Positions 1-8,061 of a stretch of 64,000 bases of DNA are shown in pieces. A model generated the notes under the pieces. It saw only the letters and a list, made by a program, of their open reading frames with translations. It was not told the DNA's origin and did no database searches. Origin of the DNA: a bacterium (lineage in GTDB: Bacteria > Cyanobacteriota > Sericytochromatia > S15B-MN24 > UBA4093); contig JAGIBK010000001.1 of the NCBI GenBank assembly GCA_017744355.1, forward strand, positions 248,001 through 312,000, written 5' to 3'. How positions within the stretch are numbered: the first letter of the stretch is position 1; every line of letters starts with the position of its first letter. The position numbers and the translations under genes are program-made.

Positions 1-1
1 C

Positions 2-790
2 AACCTGGATGCGCCCGACGACTGGGGCCTCGTGCCCGTCGGTGGCACCGTCGAGGCGGCGGTCTTCGTGCGCGAGCAGGCGGTGCTCTTGCTGCACAGC
101 CCTGCGCGCCAGGAGCTCGCCGTGGTCGACGCCCGGCGCTACTCGCCCACCCGCTACCAGGTGCTCGCGAGCTATCGTTCGCCCGAGCTCTCGCGCCGTG
201 GCATGCGCTTCGTGTCCGCGGCGAACCGGTATTACCTGGCCTCGGGCCGCACGGCCGTGGCGGTCGTGGATCCACGCACCTTGCTTGCGAAGCTCGGAGT
301 CTACACCTACGACTTCCTGCCGGTGCTCGATGATACCGCCCAGCATGTGACCATGCAGGAGGGCTACTTCGCCCTCAAGGACGGCCAACTCACCGTCGAG
401 GACCCGCGCGCGGGCGGGATGCCCGTGCCGCAGTTCGTGCGCCTGAGCGATCGCCCCCAGGAGCTCTTGGCCGACCCTTCCAGGTCGCGACTGTACCTGG
501 CGGCGAACCGCCCGGGCGGCACCGGGGCGCTCTTGGTGCTCGACGCCCGCACCCGAGCGGTGATCCACGAGCTTGCCGTCTCGTGGCCCATCACCTCCAT
601 GACATGGCTCGAGGGTGGGACCATCGGTTTCCTGTCGGCGTCGCGTCCCTTGATCGCGGTCTACGATCCGGCCAAGGATCGCTGGGCCAGCATCTTGTCT
701 CCGAAGGTGCCGGGCAAGCCCCTGCGTCTCTTGGCGCTCGGCGAGCCTAACGGTAAGCGCTTCGCGCCGCTCCAGGAGGAAGCTCGATGA
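2..790 (+). CDS. Beta-propeller-like surface protein, C-terminal part (5' end outside window)
   Basis: The reading frame is open from base 2, so the start lies upstream of the window; about 262 residues are visible. The protein repeats short blade-like units with motifs such as LLVLDARTRAVI and LYLAANRPGG, in the style of YncE/WD40-type beta-propellers that often bind ligands outside the membrane. No catalytic motif is seen. The stop codon overlaps the ATG of the next gene (ATGA at 787-790), so the two are probably translated together. The fold assignment is inferred from repeat spacing and composition, not from a match to a named family. Confidence 0.6.
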   Translation, partial: NLDAPDDWGLVPVGGTVEAAVFVREQAVLLLHSPARQELAVVDARRYSPTRYQVLASYRSPELSRRGMRFVSAANRYYLASGRTAVAVVDPRTLLAKLGVYTYDFLPVLDDTAQHVTMQEGYFALKDGQLTVEDPRAGGMPVPQFVRLSDRPQELLADPSRSRLYLAANRPGGTGALLVLDARTRAVIHELAVSWPITSMTWLEGGTIGFLSASRPLIAVYDPAKDRWASILSPKVPGKPLRLLALGEPNGKRFAPLQEEAR

Positions 791-1935
791 AGAAGTGGCT
801 CGGAGCCTGCGCGTTCGTCCTCCTTGCGACCTCGTGCGCCCTCTTCGATCGCTCCGCGCCGACGGTGCTGGCGGGGACGGTGCTGGAGCACCCCTCGGGT
901 CGGCCGCTTGCCGGGGCCTCGGTGCAACTGGGCGATGGCAAGGCCCTGCGGACCGATTCGCTCGGGCGCTTTAGGCTCGATGGGCTCGGCGCGAGCGCAA
1001 GCGTGCGCTTCGCTGCGCCGGGCTACGCGCGCACGGCGCGCACCTTCAATCTCTTGCCCGGCGAGACCCGGGTGGTGGACGTGCCACTGCCCCGCGAGGG
1101 CGCATCGCTGCCTCCGAGCACGATCGCCTTCGAGCGTAGCGGGCGCATCTGGGGGGTGGACGCCCTCGGCAGCGACGAGCGGTGCCTGACGCCCGACCTC
1201 GAAGGGACCCAGGTCTCGCCCACCTGGCTTGCGGGCGGCTCCCAGTTCGCCTTCATCCAGCGCATCCCTGGCCGGACCCAGATCTGGACCCGCTACCCGG
1301 ACGGCCGCAGCGCGCGCTTCGTCGGCGAAGTGGTCGATAGCGCCGCCGAGCTGCGCTGGCACCCCTTGGGCGCCCTGATGGCCTACACCGCGACCAGCTA
1401 CAGCGCGAGCCGCGGGATGGTCACCGCCGTGCGCTGGCTCGACATCAACACGGGAACCCAGGGGGATCTGGCCTACGGCGCCGCCGAAGGCAATCCCGCA
1501 TGGTCTTATGATGGCCAGCTTTTCGCGTGGGCTCGCCGCATCTCGGCCAAGCCCTGGCAGATCTGGGTGGCCGGCGCGCGTGGCGAGCGGCCGCGGGTCC
1601 TCGTCGGCCGCGGCAACGGGGTCGAGCCCGCCTGGTCGCCGTCTGGCGCCCAGCTCGCCTACGCCTCCAATTCGACCGGCACCTGGGAGATCTACATGGC
1701 AGGCCTTGCGACCGGCCTGAGCGACCGGCTGACCGAGACCCCTGCGGGTGCGTGGTGCCGCCGTCCCCTCTTCTCGCCCGAAGGGGATGCGATCCTCTAC
1801 GAGAGCAACTACCATCCGGGCCTCAAGCAGGTCCAGGAGACGAGTGGTTTGTACCTTTTGCGGCTCGCCGACCGGAGCGTGCGAATGGTCGCCGCCGATG
1901 CACGCGCGGCTGCTTGGCAAGGGGGGCTCCATTAA
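787..1935 (+). CDS. Lipoprotein with carboxypeptidase-regulatory-like and TolB-like propeller domains
   Basis: 382 residues. An N-terminal signal peptide ends in ATSC, with Cys17 as the likely lipidated residue, so the protein is probably membrane-anchored and extracytoplasmic. Residues about 27-102 look like a carboxypeptidase-regulatory (transthyretin-like) domain, with motifs GTVLEHPSGRPLAGA and DSLGRFRLDGLG. The rest is a TolB/PD40-type beta-propeller with recurring PAWSPSGAQLAY-type blades (PAWSYDGQLFAW, PLFSPEGDAILY). It overlaps the previous gene by four bases, and an AGGAGG site lies just before the ATG. A role in envelope sensing or scaffolding is inference; no enzyme motif is visible. 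Confidence 0.75.
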   Translation: MKKWLGACAFVLLATSCALFDRSAPTVLAGTVLEHPSGRPLAGASVQLGDGKALRTDSLGRFRLDGLGASASVRFAAPGYARTARTFNLLPGETRVVDVPLPREGASLPPSTIAFERSGRIWGVDALGSDERCLTPDLEGTQVSPTWLAGGSQFAFIQRIPGRTQIWTRYPDGRSARFVGEVVDSAAELRWHPLGALMAYTATSYSASRGMVTAVRWLDINTGTQGDLAYGAAEGNPAWSYDGQLFAWARRISAKPWQIWVAGARGERPRVLVGRGNGVEPAWSPSGAQLAYASNSTGTWEIYMAGLATGLSDRLTETPAGAWCRRPLFSPEGDAILYESNYHPGLKQVQETSGLYLLRLADRSVRMVAADARAAAWQGGLH

Positions 1936-1956
1936 ATCTCTGTGAGATTTTCGTTT
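1934..1956 (+). terminator. Short terminator hairpin after the propeller lipoprotein
   Basis: AAATCTC (1934-1940) pairs with GAGATTT (1944-1950) around a TGT loop and is followed by TCGTTT. The stem starts inside the TAA stop codon. Seven A/T-rich pairs make a weak but well-placed terminator. Confidence 0.5.
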
Positions 1957-2015
1957 AATCTGCACTTAAACAAGCAAGAATGAAAACGAGAGCCCGATAT
2001 AAGATAGTGAAAGCC

Positions 2016-2036
2016 GGGTGCGCGGGAGACGCACCC
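2016..2036 (+). other. Hairpin in the leader of the 2071 gene
   Basis: GGGTGCG (2016-2022) and CGCACCC (2030-2036) form a perfect 7-bp stem with a 7-base loop. It lies about 35 bases before the ATG at 2071 and downstream of a TATAAG-like element near 2000. It may be a leader structure; I could not match it to a known riboswitch. Confidence 0.3.
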
Positions 2037-2070
2037 CGTCAAGTCAGCAACACAAGGGAGAAGACAAGCG

Positions 2071-2466
2071 ATGAGCGGCAAGATCAACGGTAACGGCGGC
2101 CTCGGCGAGATTTTCAAGCGCATTCTCGCCGCCAACAATGCCCCGGCCGAAGCCAGCCCCGCGACCCCCGAGACCGGTCGCTCGGCGACCATGGGCGGCG
2201 ACGTCAACCTGATCGGCACCGGCGGTGCGGCGCGTCTGGCCCGGGCTGCGAGCCCCGCGGCGGCCCCCGCTTCCCCCGCGGACCAGGTCCGCGGCGCCAG
2301 CGACCTCAACGACCTGATCGGCAGCCTCACCAAGGCCGAGTTCCCCGGTCTCAAGCTCAACCCCATGCAGGCGGCGGGCCTCGCCACCTTCCTGCGTGAC
2401 CAGCTTGCCCAGCGCGGGATGACCGACGAACAGTTCGCGCAGCTCAAGGATCAGCTCGGCCGCTAA
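2071..2466 (+). CDS. Hypothetical Ala/Pro-rich protein
   Basis: 131 residues, no recognised family. The N-terminus (GEIFKRILAANN) could form a helix. The middle is rich in Ala and Pro and looks flexible. The C-terminal third (about residues 76-131) looks helical and ends TDEQFAQLKDQLGR. There is no signal peptide or membrane segment, so it is probably cytoplasmic. GGGAGAAG lies 12 bases before the ATG. It is first of three small genes on the same strand with short gaps and good ribosome binding sites, so they are probably co-transcribed. Function unknown. Confidence 0.65.
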   Translation: MSGKINGNGGLGEIFKRILAANNAPAEASPATPETGRSATMGGDVNLIGTGGAARLARAASPAAAPASPADQVRGASDLNDLIGSLTKAEFPGLKLNPMQAAGLATFLRDQLAQRGMTDEQFAQLKDQLGR

Positions 2467-2490
2467 ACGGCGAACGAGCGAGGAGGCTCG

Positions 2491-2778
2491 ATGGGCGTCG
2501 ACGGGATCTTCAACCACCAATCCGCTCAACCGGACCAGCGCCGGGAGATCGGGGATCCGCGCAGAGACCCTCGTTTCGCTTCCGGCCGGGACCCCGAGGG
2601 CTTCGCCTTCCAGAAGAAGGCAGGCGAGTCTGCGGCGACCCAGGCGGCTCCCCTCGGCGACGACCGTCTCCAGCTGACCCCGGAGGCCCCCGACAACCCC
2701 TTCCAGGCCCTGATCAACCACCGACAGCGCCGGCGCAGGCGCAAGCACGACGGCGACGCCAGCCTTCTCGACGGATAG
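2491..2778 (+). CDS. Hypothetical small hydrophilic protein
   Basis: 95 residues, very polar, with a basic cluster (RQRRRRRKH) near the C-terminus that could contact nucleic acid or acidic partners. GAGGAGG stands seven bases before the ATG. The gene sits 24 bases after the previous one and 12 bases before the next. There is no membrane segment and no cysteine. I do not recognise a family; it is real on the strength of its ribosome binding site and its place in a co-directional trio. Confidence 0.55.
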   Translation: MGVDGIFNHQSAQPDQRREIGDPRRDPRFASGRDPEGFAFQKKAGESAATQAAPLGDDRLQLTPEAPDNPFQALINHRQRRRRRKHDGDASLLDG

Positions 2779-2790
2779 GAGGAACGACCT

Positions 2791-3069
2791 ATGGGTTCCA
2801 TTTCGAATTCGACCGGCCCTTCGGCCCCCAAGCCCAACTTCGACGTGGGCGCCTCCTTCGAGCGCTCCGCCATCGCCCAGCAGCGCCTCGAGAAGATGGC
2901 CGAGGAGACCGGCAACGTCGGCTTCATGGGGCGCGTCGGTGACTTCTTCGTCCCCAGCCGGGTCGAGAAGCGCGAGCACAAGATGGAAGCGCTGCGCAAT
3001 GCCAGCCAGCTCATCAACCAGATCCGCGAGGCCATGGTCAGGGCCGTCGAGCAGATGAGCCGGGTCTAA
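2791..3069 (+). CDS. Hypothetical helical protein
   Basis: 92 residues. The N-terminal 25 residues are low-complexity (Ser, Pro, Asn). Residues about 28-92 look helical and could form a coiled coil (RSAIAQQRLEKMAEE, NASQLINQIREAMVRAVEQM). GGAGGAACGACCT gives a strong ribosome binding site. It is last of the three-gene group and is followed by a perfect hairpin at 3084-3111. No family is recognised. The soluble helical character suggests a partner-binding or structural protein, which is inference. Confidence 0.6.
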   Translation: MGSISNSTGPSAPKPNFDVGASFERSAIAQQRLEKMAEETGNVGFMGRVGDFFVPSRVEKREHKMEALRNASQLINQIREAMVRAVEQMSRV

Positions 3070-3083
3070 CCCTCTCCCGCCTT

Positions 3084-3111
3084 GATCCCCCCCTCGAACG
3101 AGGGGGGGATC
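3084..3111. terminator. Perfect GC hairpin after the three small genes
   Basis: GATCCCCCCCT (3084-3094) and AGGGGGGGATC (3101-3111) form an 11-bp stem, extendable by C-G across the CGAACG loop. No T tract follows, so it may act as a Rho-assisted terminator or a 3' stabiliser. Confidence 0.6.
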
Positions 3112-3295
3112 GTCGCTTCGGGGGCCCTCTCCCTGGACATGCCTCCGGGAGTGTGAGACGATAAGGCCCATACAAGCAGCCGGGAACCCGCGTCCTGGCC
3201 GCACGAAAGGGTGCTTGGGCACCCCGGTCTAGAGACAGGTTGCACCCCCAGCCCGCTGGGGGCCACGAACAGCAAAAAGGAAGGTACACCGCATC
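3112..3295 (+). promoter_or_regulatory. Leader region of isocitrate dehydrogenase with two hairpins
   Basis: This 184-base gap holds the promoter and leader of the icd-like gene. GGGTGC/GCACCC (3209-3224) and CCCCCA/TGGGGG (3245-3262) form two small stems. AAAAAGGAAGG then serves as the ribosome binding site. I found no convincing -35/-10 pair and no match to a known riboswitch. Confidence 0.35.
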
Positions 3296-4396
3296 ATGGC
3301 CTACCGTGTAACGCTCATCCCCGGTGACGGCATCGGTCCCGAGCTGACCGAAGCCACCGTCCGCTGCCTGGAGGCCACTGGCGTCCAGTTCGAGTGGGAG
3401 CGCTTCGACGCCGGCGCCGACTACATGGCGCGCACGGGAGACTCCACGCCGCTGCCCCAGGCTGTCATCGACTCGATCAAGAAGAACAAGATCGCGCTCA
3501 AGGGCCCGCTGACCACCCCGATCGGCACCGGCTTCCGCTCGGTCAACGTCGCGCTTCGCCAGGAGCTGGACCTCTACGCCTGCGTCCGCCCCTGCAAGCT
3601 CTACCCCTCGATCGACTCCAAGTTCCAGAACGTGGACATCGTGATCGTTCGTGAGAACACCGAGGACCTCTACGCCGGCATCGAGTTCGAGAAGGGCTCG
3701 GAGGGCGTCAAGGAGATCACCGCCACCGTCGAGAAGCTGACCGGTCGCAAGATCAAGTCCGACGCGGCGATCTCGCTCAAGCCCATCACCGACGGCGGTT
3801 CCGAGCGCATCGTCCGCTACGCCTTCGAGTACGCCAAGCGCAACAACCGCAAGAAGGTCACCCTGGTCCACAAGGCCAACATCATGAAGTACACGGACGG
3901 CCTCTTCCTCGAGGTCGGTCGCCGCGTCGCTCAGGAGTACCCCGAGATCCAGTTCGAGGACCTGATCATCGACAACACCTGCATGCAGCTGGTGGTCATG
4001 CCCCACAACTTCGACGTGATCGTCACCGAGAACCTCTACGGCGACATCCTCTCGGACCTGTGCGCGGGCCTCATCGGCGGCCTGGGCGTGGCCCCCGGCT
4101 CGAACGTCGGCACCATCGCCACCGTCTACGAGCCCACCCACGGCTCGGCCCCCAAGTACGCCGGCCTGAACAAGGCCAACCCCCTCGCCCAGCTGCTCAG
4201 CGGTCTCATGATGCTGCGCGACCTCGGCGAGATGGACGCGGCCACCCGCCTCGAAGCGGCCATCATCGAGTGCCTCAAGGAGCGCAAGGTCACCTACGAC
4301 CTCATGCGCGACACCCCGGAGAAGGCGCTCTCGACCAGCGAGTTCGCCGACGCGATCGTCGCCAAGCTCCACAAGACCGCGCCCGTCGGCGCGTAA
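3296..4396 (+). CDS. icd: Isocitrate dehydrogenase, probably NADP-type
   Basis: 366 residues; converts isocitrate to 2-oxoglutarate in the TCA cycle. The N-terminal LIPGDGIGPE, the substrate segment RSVNVALRQELDLY (Ser, Asn and Arg that hold isocitrate in the E. coli enzyme), ENTEDLYAG and NLYGDILSDL are all present and identify isocitrate rather than isopropylmalate dehydrogenase. After HGSAP come Lys and Tyr (HGSAPKYAG). These are the residues that select NADP in E. coli Icd, where NAD enzymes carry Asp-Ile, so I infer NADP use. It is about 50 residues shorter than E. coli Icd. It is transcribed alone and ends in a strong hairpin. Confidence 0.93.
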   Translation: MAYRVTLIPGDGIGPELTEATVRCLEATGVQFEWERFDAGADYMARTGDSTPLPQAVIDSIKKNKIALKGPLTTPIGTGFRSVNVALRQELDLYACVRPCKLYPSIDSKFQNVDIVIVRENTEDLYAGIEFEKGSEGVKEITATVEKLTGRKIKSDAAISLKPITDGGSERIVRYAFEYAKRNNRKKVTLVHKANIMKYTDGLFLEVGRRVAQEYPEIQFEDLIIDNTCMQLVVMPHNFDVIVTENLYGDILSDLCAGLIGGLGVAPGSNVGTIATVYEPTHGSAPKYAGLNKANPLAQLLSGLMMLRDLGEMDAATRLEAAIIECLKERKVTYDLMRDTPEKALSTSEFADAIVAKLHKTAPVGA

Positions 4397-4412
4397 GCGC
4401 TCATCGGTTCGC

Positions 4413-4440
4413 GAAGGGGGCCCCGTCAGGGGCCCCCTTC
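4413..4440. terminator. Bidirectional terminator between icd and nfi
   Basis: GAAGGGGGCCCC (4413-4424) and GGGGCCCCCTTC (4429-4440) make a perfect 12-bp stem with a GTCA loop, followed by ACGTTTTC on the plus strand. Its right edge overlaps the stop codon of the convergent endonuclease V gene. Confidence 0.75.
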
Positions 4441-5116
4441 ACGTTTTCATCCGCAGGCGCAGGGCGTTGGAGGCCAGGTGGGCCTGCCGGGTGGGCTCGG
4501 GCAGGCGGTAGCCGCGGGCGCATTCGAGCACCCAGCGCGCGGCGGTTTCGTTCGAGACCCGGTGCCCGCACGAGACGTAGACCGGGTTGACTCGGTTCTT
4601 GGTCCGCACCGCGTACCCTACCTGCTCGTGGCCGGCCATCAAGGGCGAGAGGCTGCCACGCTCGGGGGCGAGCTCGCCTGGGACGCCGGTCAGGAGGCTC
4701 TTGGCGCAGCCGATGGTCGGCCGGTCCAAGAGGACGCCGAGGTGGCTCGCGATCCCGAAGCGACGCGGGTGCGCGCGCCCCTGCCCGTCCACCATGATGA
4801 GATCGGGGGAGTGCTCGAGCCGACTCCAGGCTTCGAGCAGGATGGGGATCTCGCGGAACGAGAGGAGGCCTGGGATGTAGGGCATGGCGAGCCGCATCCG
4901 GGCCTGGGCCACCTCGAGCACTTTCAGCTCGGGAAAGGAGAGCACGACGATGGCCGCGAAGCCGTCGTCGCTCCAGCGCTGGGTCGAGACGTCCACGCCG
5001 GCGATGATCCGCACCTCGCCCAGCTCGTCTTGGCAGTGGACGCGCTCGGCCAAGGCTCGCTGAAGGGCGACGGCTTCGGTGGGGCTCGCGGGTGCGATCC
5101 ACTCGAGTCGCTTCAT
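4439..5116 (-). CDS. nfi: Endonuclease V (deoxyinosine repair)
   Basis: 225 residues. It cleaves DNA (in some lineages RNA) near deaminated adenine. The acidic metal ligands fit the family: AGVDVS near the N-terminus, the Glu in FREIPILLEAW, and VDGQGRAHPRRFG followed by ASHLGVLLDRPTIGCAKS, close to the E. coli DGHG..HPRR..ASHLG..TIGVAKS block. I chose ATG 5116 because GGAGGA lies eight bases upstream. A GTG at 5146 would add ten residues but has no such site. It is convergent with icd, with which it shares a terminator, and divergent from the AI-2E permease. Confidence 0.93.
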   Translation of the reverse strand: MKRLEWIAPASPTEAVALQRALAERVHCQDELGEVRIIAGVDVSTQRWSDDGFAAIVVLSFPELKVLEVAQARMRLAMPYIPGLLSFREIPILLEAWSRLEHSPDLIMVDGQGRAHPRRFGIASHLGVLLDRPTIGCAKSLLTGVPGELAPERGSLSPLMAGHEQVGYAVRTKNRVNPVYVSCGHRVSNETAARWVLECARGYRLPEPTRQAHLASNALRLRMKT

Positions 5117-5146
5117 CGGCGCATCCTCCGCAGTGGGGCCGAGCAC

Positions 5147-5160
5147 GCTATAATGAGGGG
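5147..5160 (+). promoter_or_regulatory. Candidate -10 element GCTATAATG before the AI-2E permease
   Basis: TATAAT at 5149-5154 stands about 35 bases before the ATG at 5189. No good -35 is seen at 16-18 bases. The same GCTATAATG block recurs at 23506 and 49589. Confidence 0.5.
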
Positions 5161-5188
5161 GTTCCCGTCAAAGCGCAAGCGAGGATCC

Positions 5189-6319
5189 ATGCCCTCACTC
5201 TCCCCCTTGACCCGACGCATCCTCTCGGCCCTACTCATCGTCGGCAGCCTCACCTTTCTCTACCTGATCCACCATGTCCTGGCGCCGTTTCTGGTCGCGC
5301 TGCTCATCGTCTACATCCTCAATCCGCTGGTGGATTGGCTTGCACTGGTGCGGATTCGAGGCTTCGTGCTCGGTCGCAAGGCGGCGGTCGCGCTGGTGTT
5401 CGCCGGCTTCTTCGCCTCGGTCGGGATCGGGGCGCTCACGATCGCTCCTCATTTCTACGCCGAGGGCGTCCGCATCTCCAAGGAGCTGCCGGATCTTGCC
5501 CGGCACTTCGAGACCGACACCCTGCTGCCCTTGCTCGATTCGGTCCAGCGCACCCTCGATTCGTACGGGGTGCCGATCAACGCCCGCGAGAACGTCCAGG
5601 AGACGATTTCGGGGCTGCTCGACTCGGGTGGGGGCCAGACGGCTTCGATCCTGAAGCAGGGGCAGGCGGTCGTGAAGGGGGTCTTCTCGACCATCTTCTC
5701 GTTCGTCCTGGTCTTCATGCTCACGGCCTTCATGCTCCTGGACTGGCCCCGCATGAAGCAGGGGGTCGCGAACCTGGTGCCGGCTCCCTACCGCGACTCG
5801 GTGCTTTCGCTGGGTCGCGACGTGGACAAAGGCCTCGCGGGGGCCATCCGGGGCCAGCTCTTCGTCTGCCTCATCAACGGGGTCCTGACGACGCTCGGCT
5901 TGATGGTCCTCAACATCAAGTACGCCCTGACCATCGGCCTGATCGCGGGCATCTGCAGCCTGGTGCCGATCTTCGGCACCGTCATCTCGACCATTCCGGC
6001 CGTCTTGATCGCCTTCACCCAGGGCTGGTGGGTGGCCGTCGAGGTGGTCCTGCTCATCTGCGTCATCCACCTGATCGAGGCCAACATCCTCAACCCCAAG
6101 GTCCTCGGCCACCACTCGGAGGTCCACCCGGTGCTGGTGATCCTGGCCCTGGTGGTAGGCGAGCACTACGCCGGGGCCATCGGCCTGCTCTTCGCCGTGC
6201 CGGTGGCTGCGATCGTTCGGGCGGTGCTCACCTTCCTGTACCGCCTGCTGATGGCGAAGCCCGAGGAGGCGCTCCCCGAGCGCCACGAGGAGCTCGTCGT
6301 CCCCAACCCCATCCCCTGA
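5189..6319 (+). CDS. AI-2E family membrane transporter
   Basis: 376 residues with about seven to eight membrane helices, including an N-terminal pair (ILSALLIVGSLTFLYLIHHV; FLVALLIVYILNP) and the conserved tail block EANILNPKVLGHHSEVHPV typical of AI-2E/PerM permeases. Members export autoinducer-2, ions or other small solutes; the substrate here cannot be told. ATG 5189 follows GAGGATCC. An in-frame ATG at 5153 is less likely because it lies inside the TATAAT element. The gene stands alone between its promoter and a 14-bp terminator hairpin. Confidence 0.88.
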   Translation: MPSLSPLTRRILSALLIVGSLTFLYLIHHVLAPFLVALLIVYILNPLVDWLALVRIRGFVLGRKAAVALVFAGFFASVGIGALTIAPHFYAEGVRISKELPDLARHFETDTLLPLLDSVQRTLDSYGVPINARENVQETISGLLDSGGGQTASILKQGQAVVKGVFSTIFSFVLVFMLTAFMLLDWPRMKQGVANLVPAPYRDSVLSLGRDVDKGLAGAIRGQLFVCLINGVLTTLGLMVLNIKYALTIGLIAGICSLVPIFGTVISTIPAVLIAFTQGWWVAVEVVLLICVIHLIEANILNPKVLGHHSEVHPVLVILALVVGEHYAGAIGLLFAVPVAAIVRAVLTFLYRLLMAKPEEALPERHEELVVPNPIP

Positions 6320-6330
6320 GAAATCGTTCC

Positions 6331-6363
6331 GAACGCCCCCTCGGCTATCCCGAGGGGGCGTTC
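6331..6363 (+). terminator. Terminator of the AI-2E permease gene
   Basis: GAACGCCCCCTCGG (6331-6344) pairs perfectly with CCGAGGGGGCGTTC (6350-6363); the tail GTCTTGGGG is only weakly T-rich. Confidence 0.7.
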
Positions 6364-6476
6364 GTCTTGGGGAGTCCTGGTTATTTCTTGTGGCCTGCGG
6401 CCCGCCTTGCGTATGCTGCGCGCTGAAGCCGACTTTCGGGTCGCGGGGCGATCCGAGGTCAGGAAGGAGGCAACGG

Positions 6477-7043
6477 ATGGCAGCACGAGTCGAGGCCGCC
6501 CCTCGCGCCTACTGGGCCAAGTGCGCCGCGGCCGGGTTCGCGGGCGGCGTGGTGATGGCCCTCTACCTGATGGTCACGAGCGCCGCCGAGGGCAAGGGCC
6601 TCTGGATGCCCGTCAACACCATCGGGGCGACGATCCCCGCCTTTCGGCCTCCGAGTTTCGACATCTCGCCCGCGCCGGGCTTCGTCGCCGGGCCGAGCAT
6701 CACGGGCCTGGTGATTCACCTGATCGTTTCGACCCTGTGGGGGATGTTCTACGGCATGGTCGTCGGGGCCTTCGTGCCGCGCCGCGTGCGATCCTTCGCC
6801 TGGGAAACCCTCTACGGCTTCGGCTTCGGGTGCATGCTCTGGGTCTTCTCGGGCCTCTTGTTCACGCGGCTCATTAACCCGACCATGGTGAACAACCTGG
6901 CAGGTAGCCCGCACTACTTCATCGGCCACGTGCTCTACGCCCTGGTGACCGCCTGGCTCATCGCGGGCATCACCACCCGGCGCGAGGTGGTCATCACCTT
7001 TCTGCCCGAGTCCCGCGAGGCCCGCGAGCTCACCCGCCGCTGA
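6477..7043 (+). CDS. Hypothetical multi-pass membrane protein
   Basis: 188 residues with four likely membrane helices, near residues 17-36 (AGFAGGVVMALYLMV), 80-105 (GLVIHLIVSTLWGMFYGMVV), 118-138 (FGFGCMLWVFSGLLF) and 152-172 (FIGHVLYALVTAWLIAGI). ATG 6477 follows GGAAGGAGG by six bases. There is no enzyme motif. The layout of paired helices around a conserved His (VIHL, IGHVLYAL) resembles small membrane proteins of unknown role found beside stress genes, which is only a loose comparison. It stands alone and ends at a canonical terminator. Confidence 0.75.
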   Translation: MAARVEAAPRAYWAKCAAAGFAGGVVMALYLMVTSAAEGKGLWMPVNTIGATIPAFRPPSFDISPAPGFVAGPSITGLVIHLIVSTLWGMFYGMVVGAFVPRRVRSFAWETLYGFGFGCMLWVFSGLLFTRLINPTMVNNLAGSPHYFIGHVLYALVTAWLIAGITTRREVVITFLPESREARELTRR

Positions 7044-7062
7044 GCCGGCTTTCGCGTCGAGG

Positions 7063-7087
7063 CCGCCCCGTCCTGCGGGGCGGTTTT
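7063..7087 (+). terminator. Intrinsic terminator
   Basis: CCGCCCCG (7063-7070) and CGGGGCGG (7076-7083) form an 8-bp stem followed directly by TTTT. Confidence 0.85.
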
Positions 7088-7115
7088 GGCGTTCTTGGGC
7101 AAGATTTGATATAGA
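7086..7115 (+). promoter_or_regulatory. Candidate promoter of the YiiX-type amidase gene
   Basis: TTGGCG (7086-7091) and TATAGA (7110-7115) are separated by 18 bases, which fits a sigma70-like promoter. The transcript would start near 7122, about 40 bases before the ATG. Confidence 0.4.
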
Positions 7116-7163
7116 TTTAACGAAATACCAATGAGGCCTTCCACCGTTCCACTGAGGTGCCCG

Positions 7164-8012
7164 ATGATGAAGAAATTCCTGCCCCTTTTGGCGCTCTCCG
7201 CCGCGCTCACGCTCGCCGGCTGTGGCCTCGGGGCGCCTGCCGCTTCCCAGTTGGCCGCGGGCGACGACGCGGCCCTTGCGGCCAACTCCTTGTCGGGTGC
7301 CGACGAAACGCGCCTGACCGCCATCATCGAGCAGCTCTCGGGCGACTTCCACGGCGAGGCGTCGGTTTCGAGCGCGGGCGCGGATCCCTTCGTCGGCCCG
7401 CGCGCGGGGCTGATCTACCGCGCCCTCGACAACAGCCAGGTCCTGCGCACGCTCGGCTACAAGGTCTCGGGCGCGATCGTGCGACGCCACTTCAGCAAGC
7501 CCGGCAAGGTCGACACCGTCCCGCCCATCGGGCCGGCGGATCGCGCCGCCCTCAATCGCGTCCTCCAGCCGGGTGACGTGATCCAGTGCGGCAACAACAC
7601 CTCGTTCGTGCACGCCATCTTCTACCTGGGCAACGACACGATCGTCCACGCCCTGGCGCAGGAGGGTTTCGGCCGCAAGATGATCGGGGTGCGCGAGGAG
7701 ACGTTGACGGCTTACCTGGATCGGGTGGAGCGGGACAAGGTGGTGGTCCTGCGGCCTCGCTGGACGCCTGAGAAGCTGACGGATGCGATCGCTTACGCCA
7801 AGGCCCAGGTCGGCAAGGATTACGATACCCTCTTCATGACCGACGCCGACGATCGCTTCTACTGCACCGAGCTGGTCTACCGGGTCCTGACCCGCACCGG
7901 TGTCGCGAAGGTCGAGCCCCACCGGGCCAAGGGCGGCTGGCGCCTCGTCATGAACGAGGACTTCCGCAAGAGCCCGGATCTGTCGGTGGTCTATCGCTTC
8001 AACCACGACTGA
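7164..8012 (+). CDS. YiiX/YebB-type permuted NlpC/P60 hydrolase, lipoprotein
   Basis: 282 residues. The signal peptide ends LTLAGC, giving a lipidated Cys20. The C-terminal half matches permuted papain-like amidases (YaeF/YiiX): a catalytic His in FVHAIFYLGND comes first and the nucleophile Cys comes later in FYCTELVYRVL, the reverse of normal NlpC/P60 order. Such enzymes cut amide bonds in cell-wall peptides or lipids; the substrate here is unknown. GAGGTG stands six to nine bases before the double ATG at 7164/7167. The gene is monocistronic with its own promoter and a shared terminator. Confidence 0.82.
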   Translation: MMKKFLPLLALSAALTLAGCGLGAPAASQLAAGDDAALAANSLSGADETRLTAIIEQLSGDFHGEASVSSAGADPFVGPRAGLIYRALDNSQVLRTLGYKVSGAIVRRHFSKPGKVDTVPPIGPADRAALNRVLQPGDVIQCGNNTSFVHAIFYLGNDTIVHALAQEGFGRKMIGVREETLTAYLDRVERDKVVVLRPRWTPEKLTDAIAYAKAQVGKDYDTLFMTDADDRFYCTELVYRVLTRTGVAKVEPHRAKGGWRLVMNEDFRKSPDLSVVYRFNHD

Positions 8013-8025
8013 AGCAATCGAAAGG

Positions 8026-8057
8026 AAAGCGGGGCGCTCGTTCGAGCGCCCCGCTTT
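8026..8057. terminator. Bidirectional terminator
   Basis: A perfect 15-base inverted repeat, AAAGCGGGGCGCTCG (8026-8040) and its complement (8043-8057), sits between two convergent genes. The T-rich right edge serves the plus strand and the A-rich left edge serves the minus strand. Confidence 0.8.
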
Positions 8058-8061
8058 TGCG

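Noticed and set aside
3112-3295. Riboswitch upstream of isocitrate dehydrogenase
   Set aside because: Two short hairpins are visible but no known aptamer consensus; kept only as a leader region.
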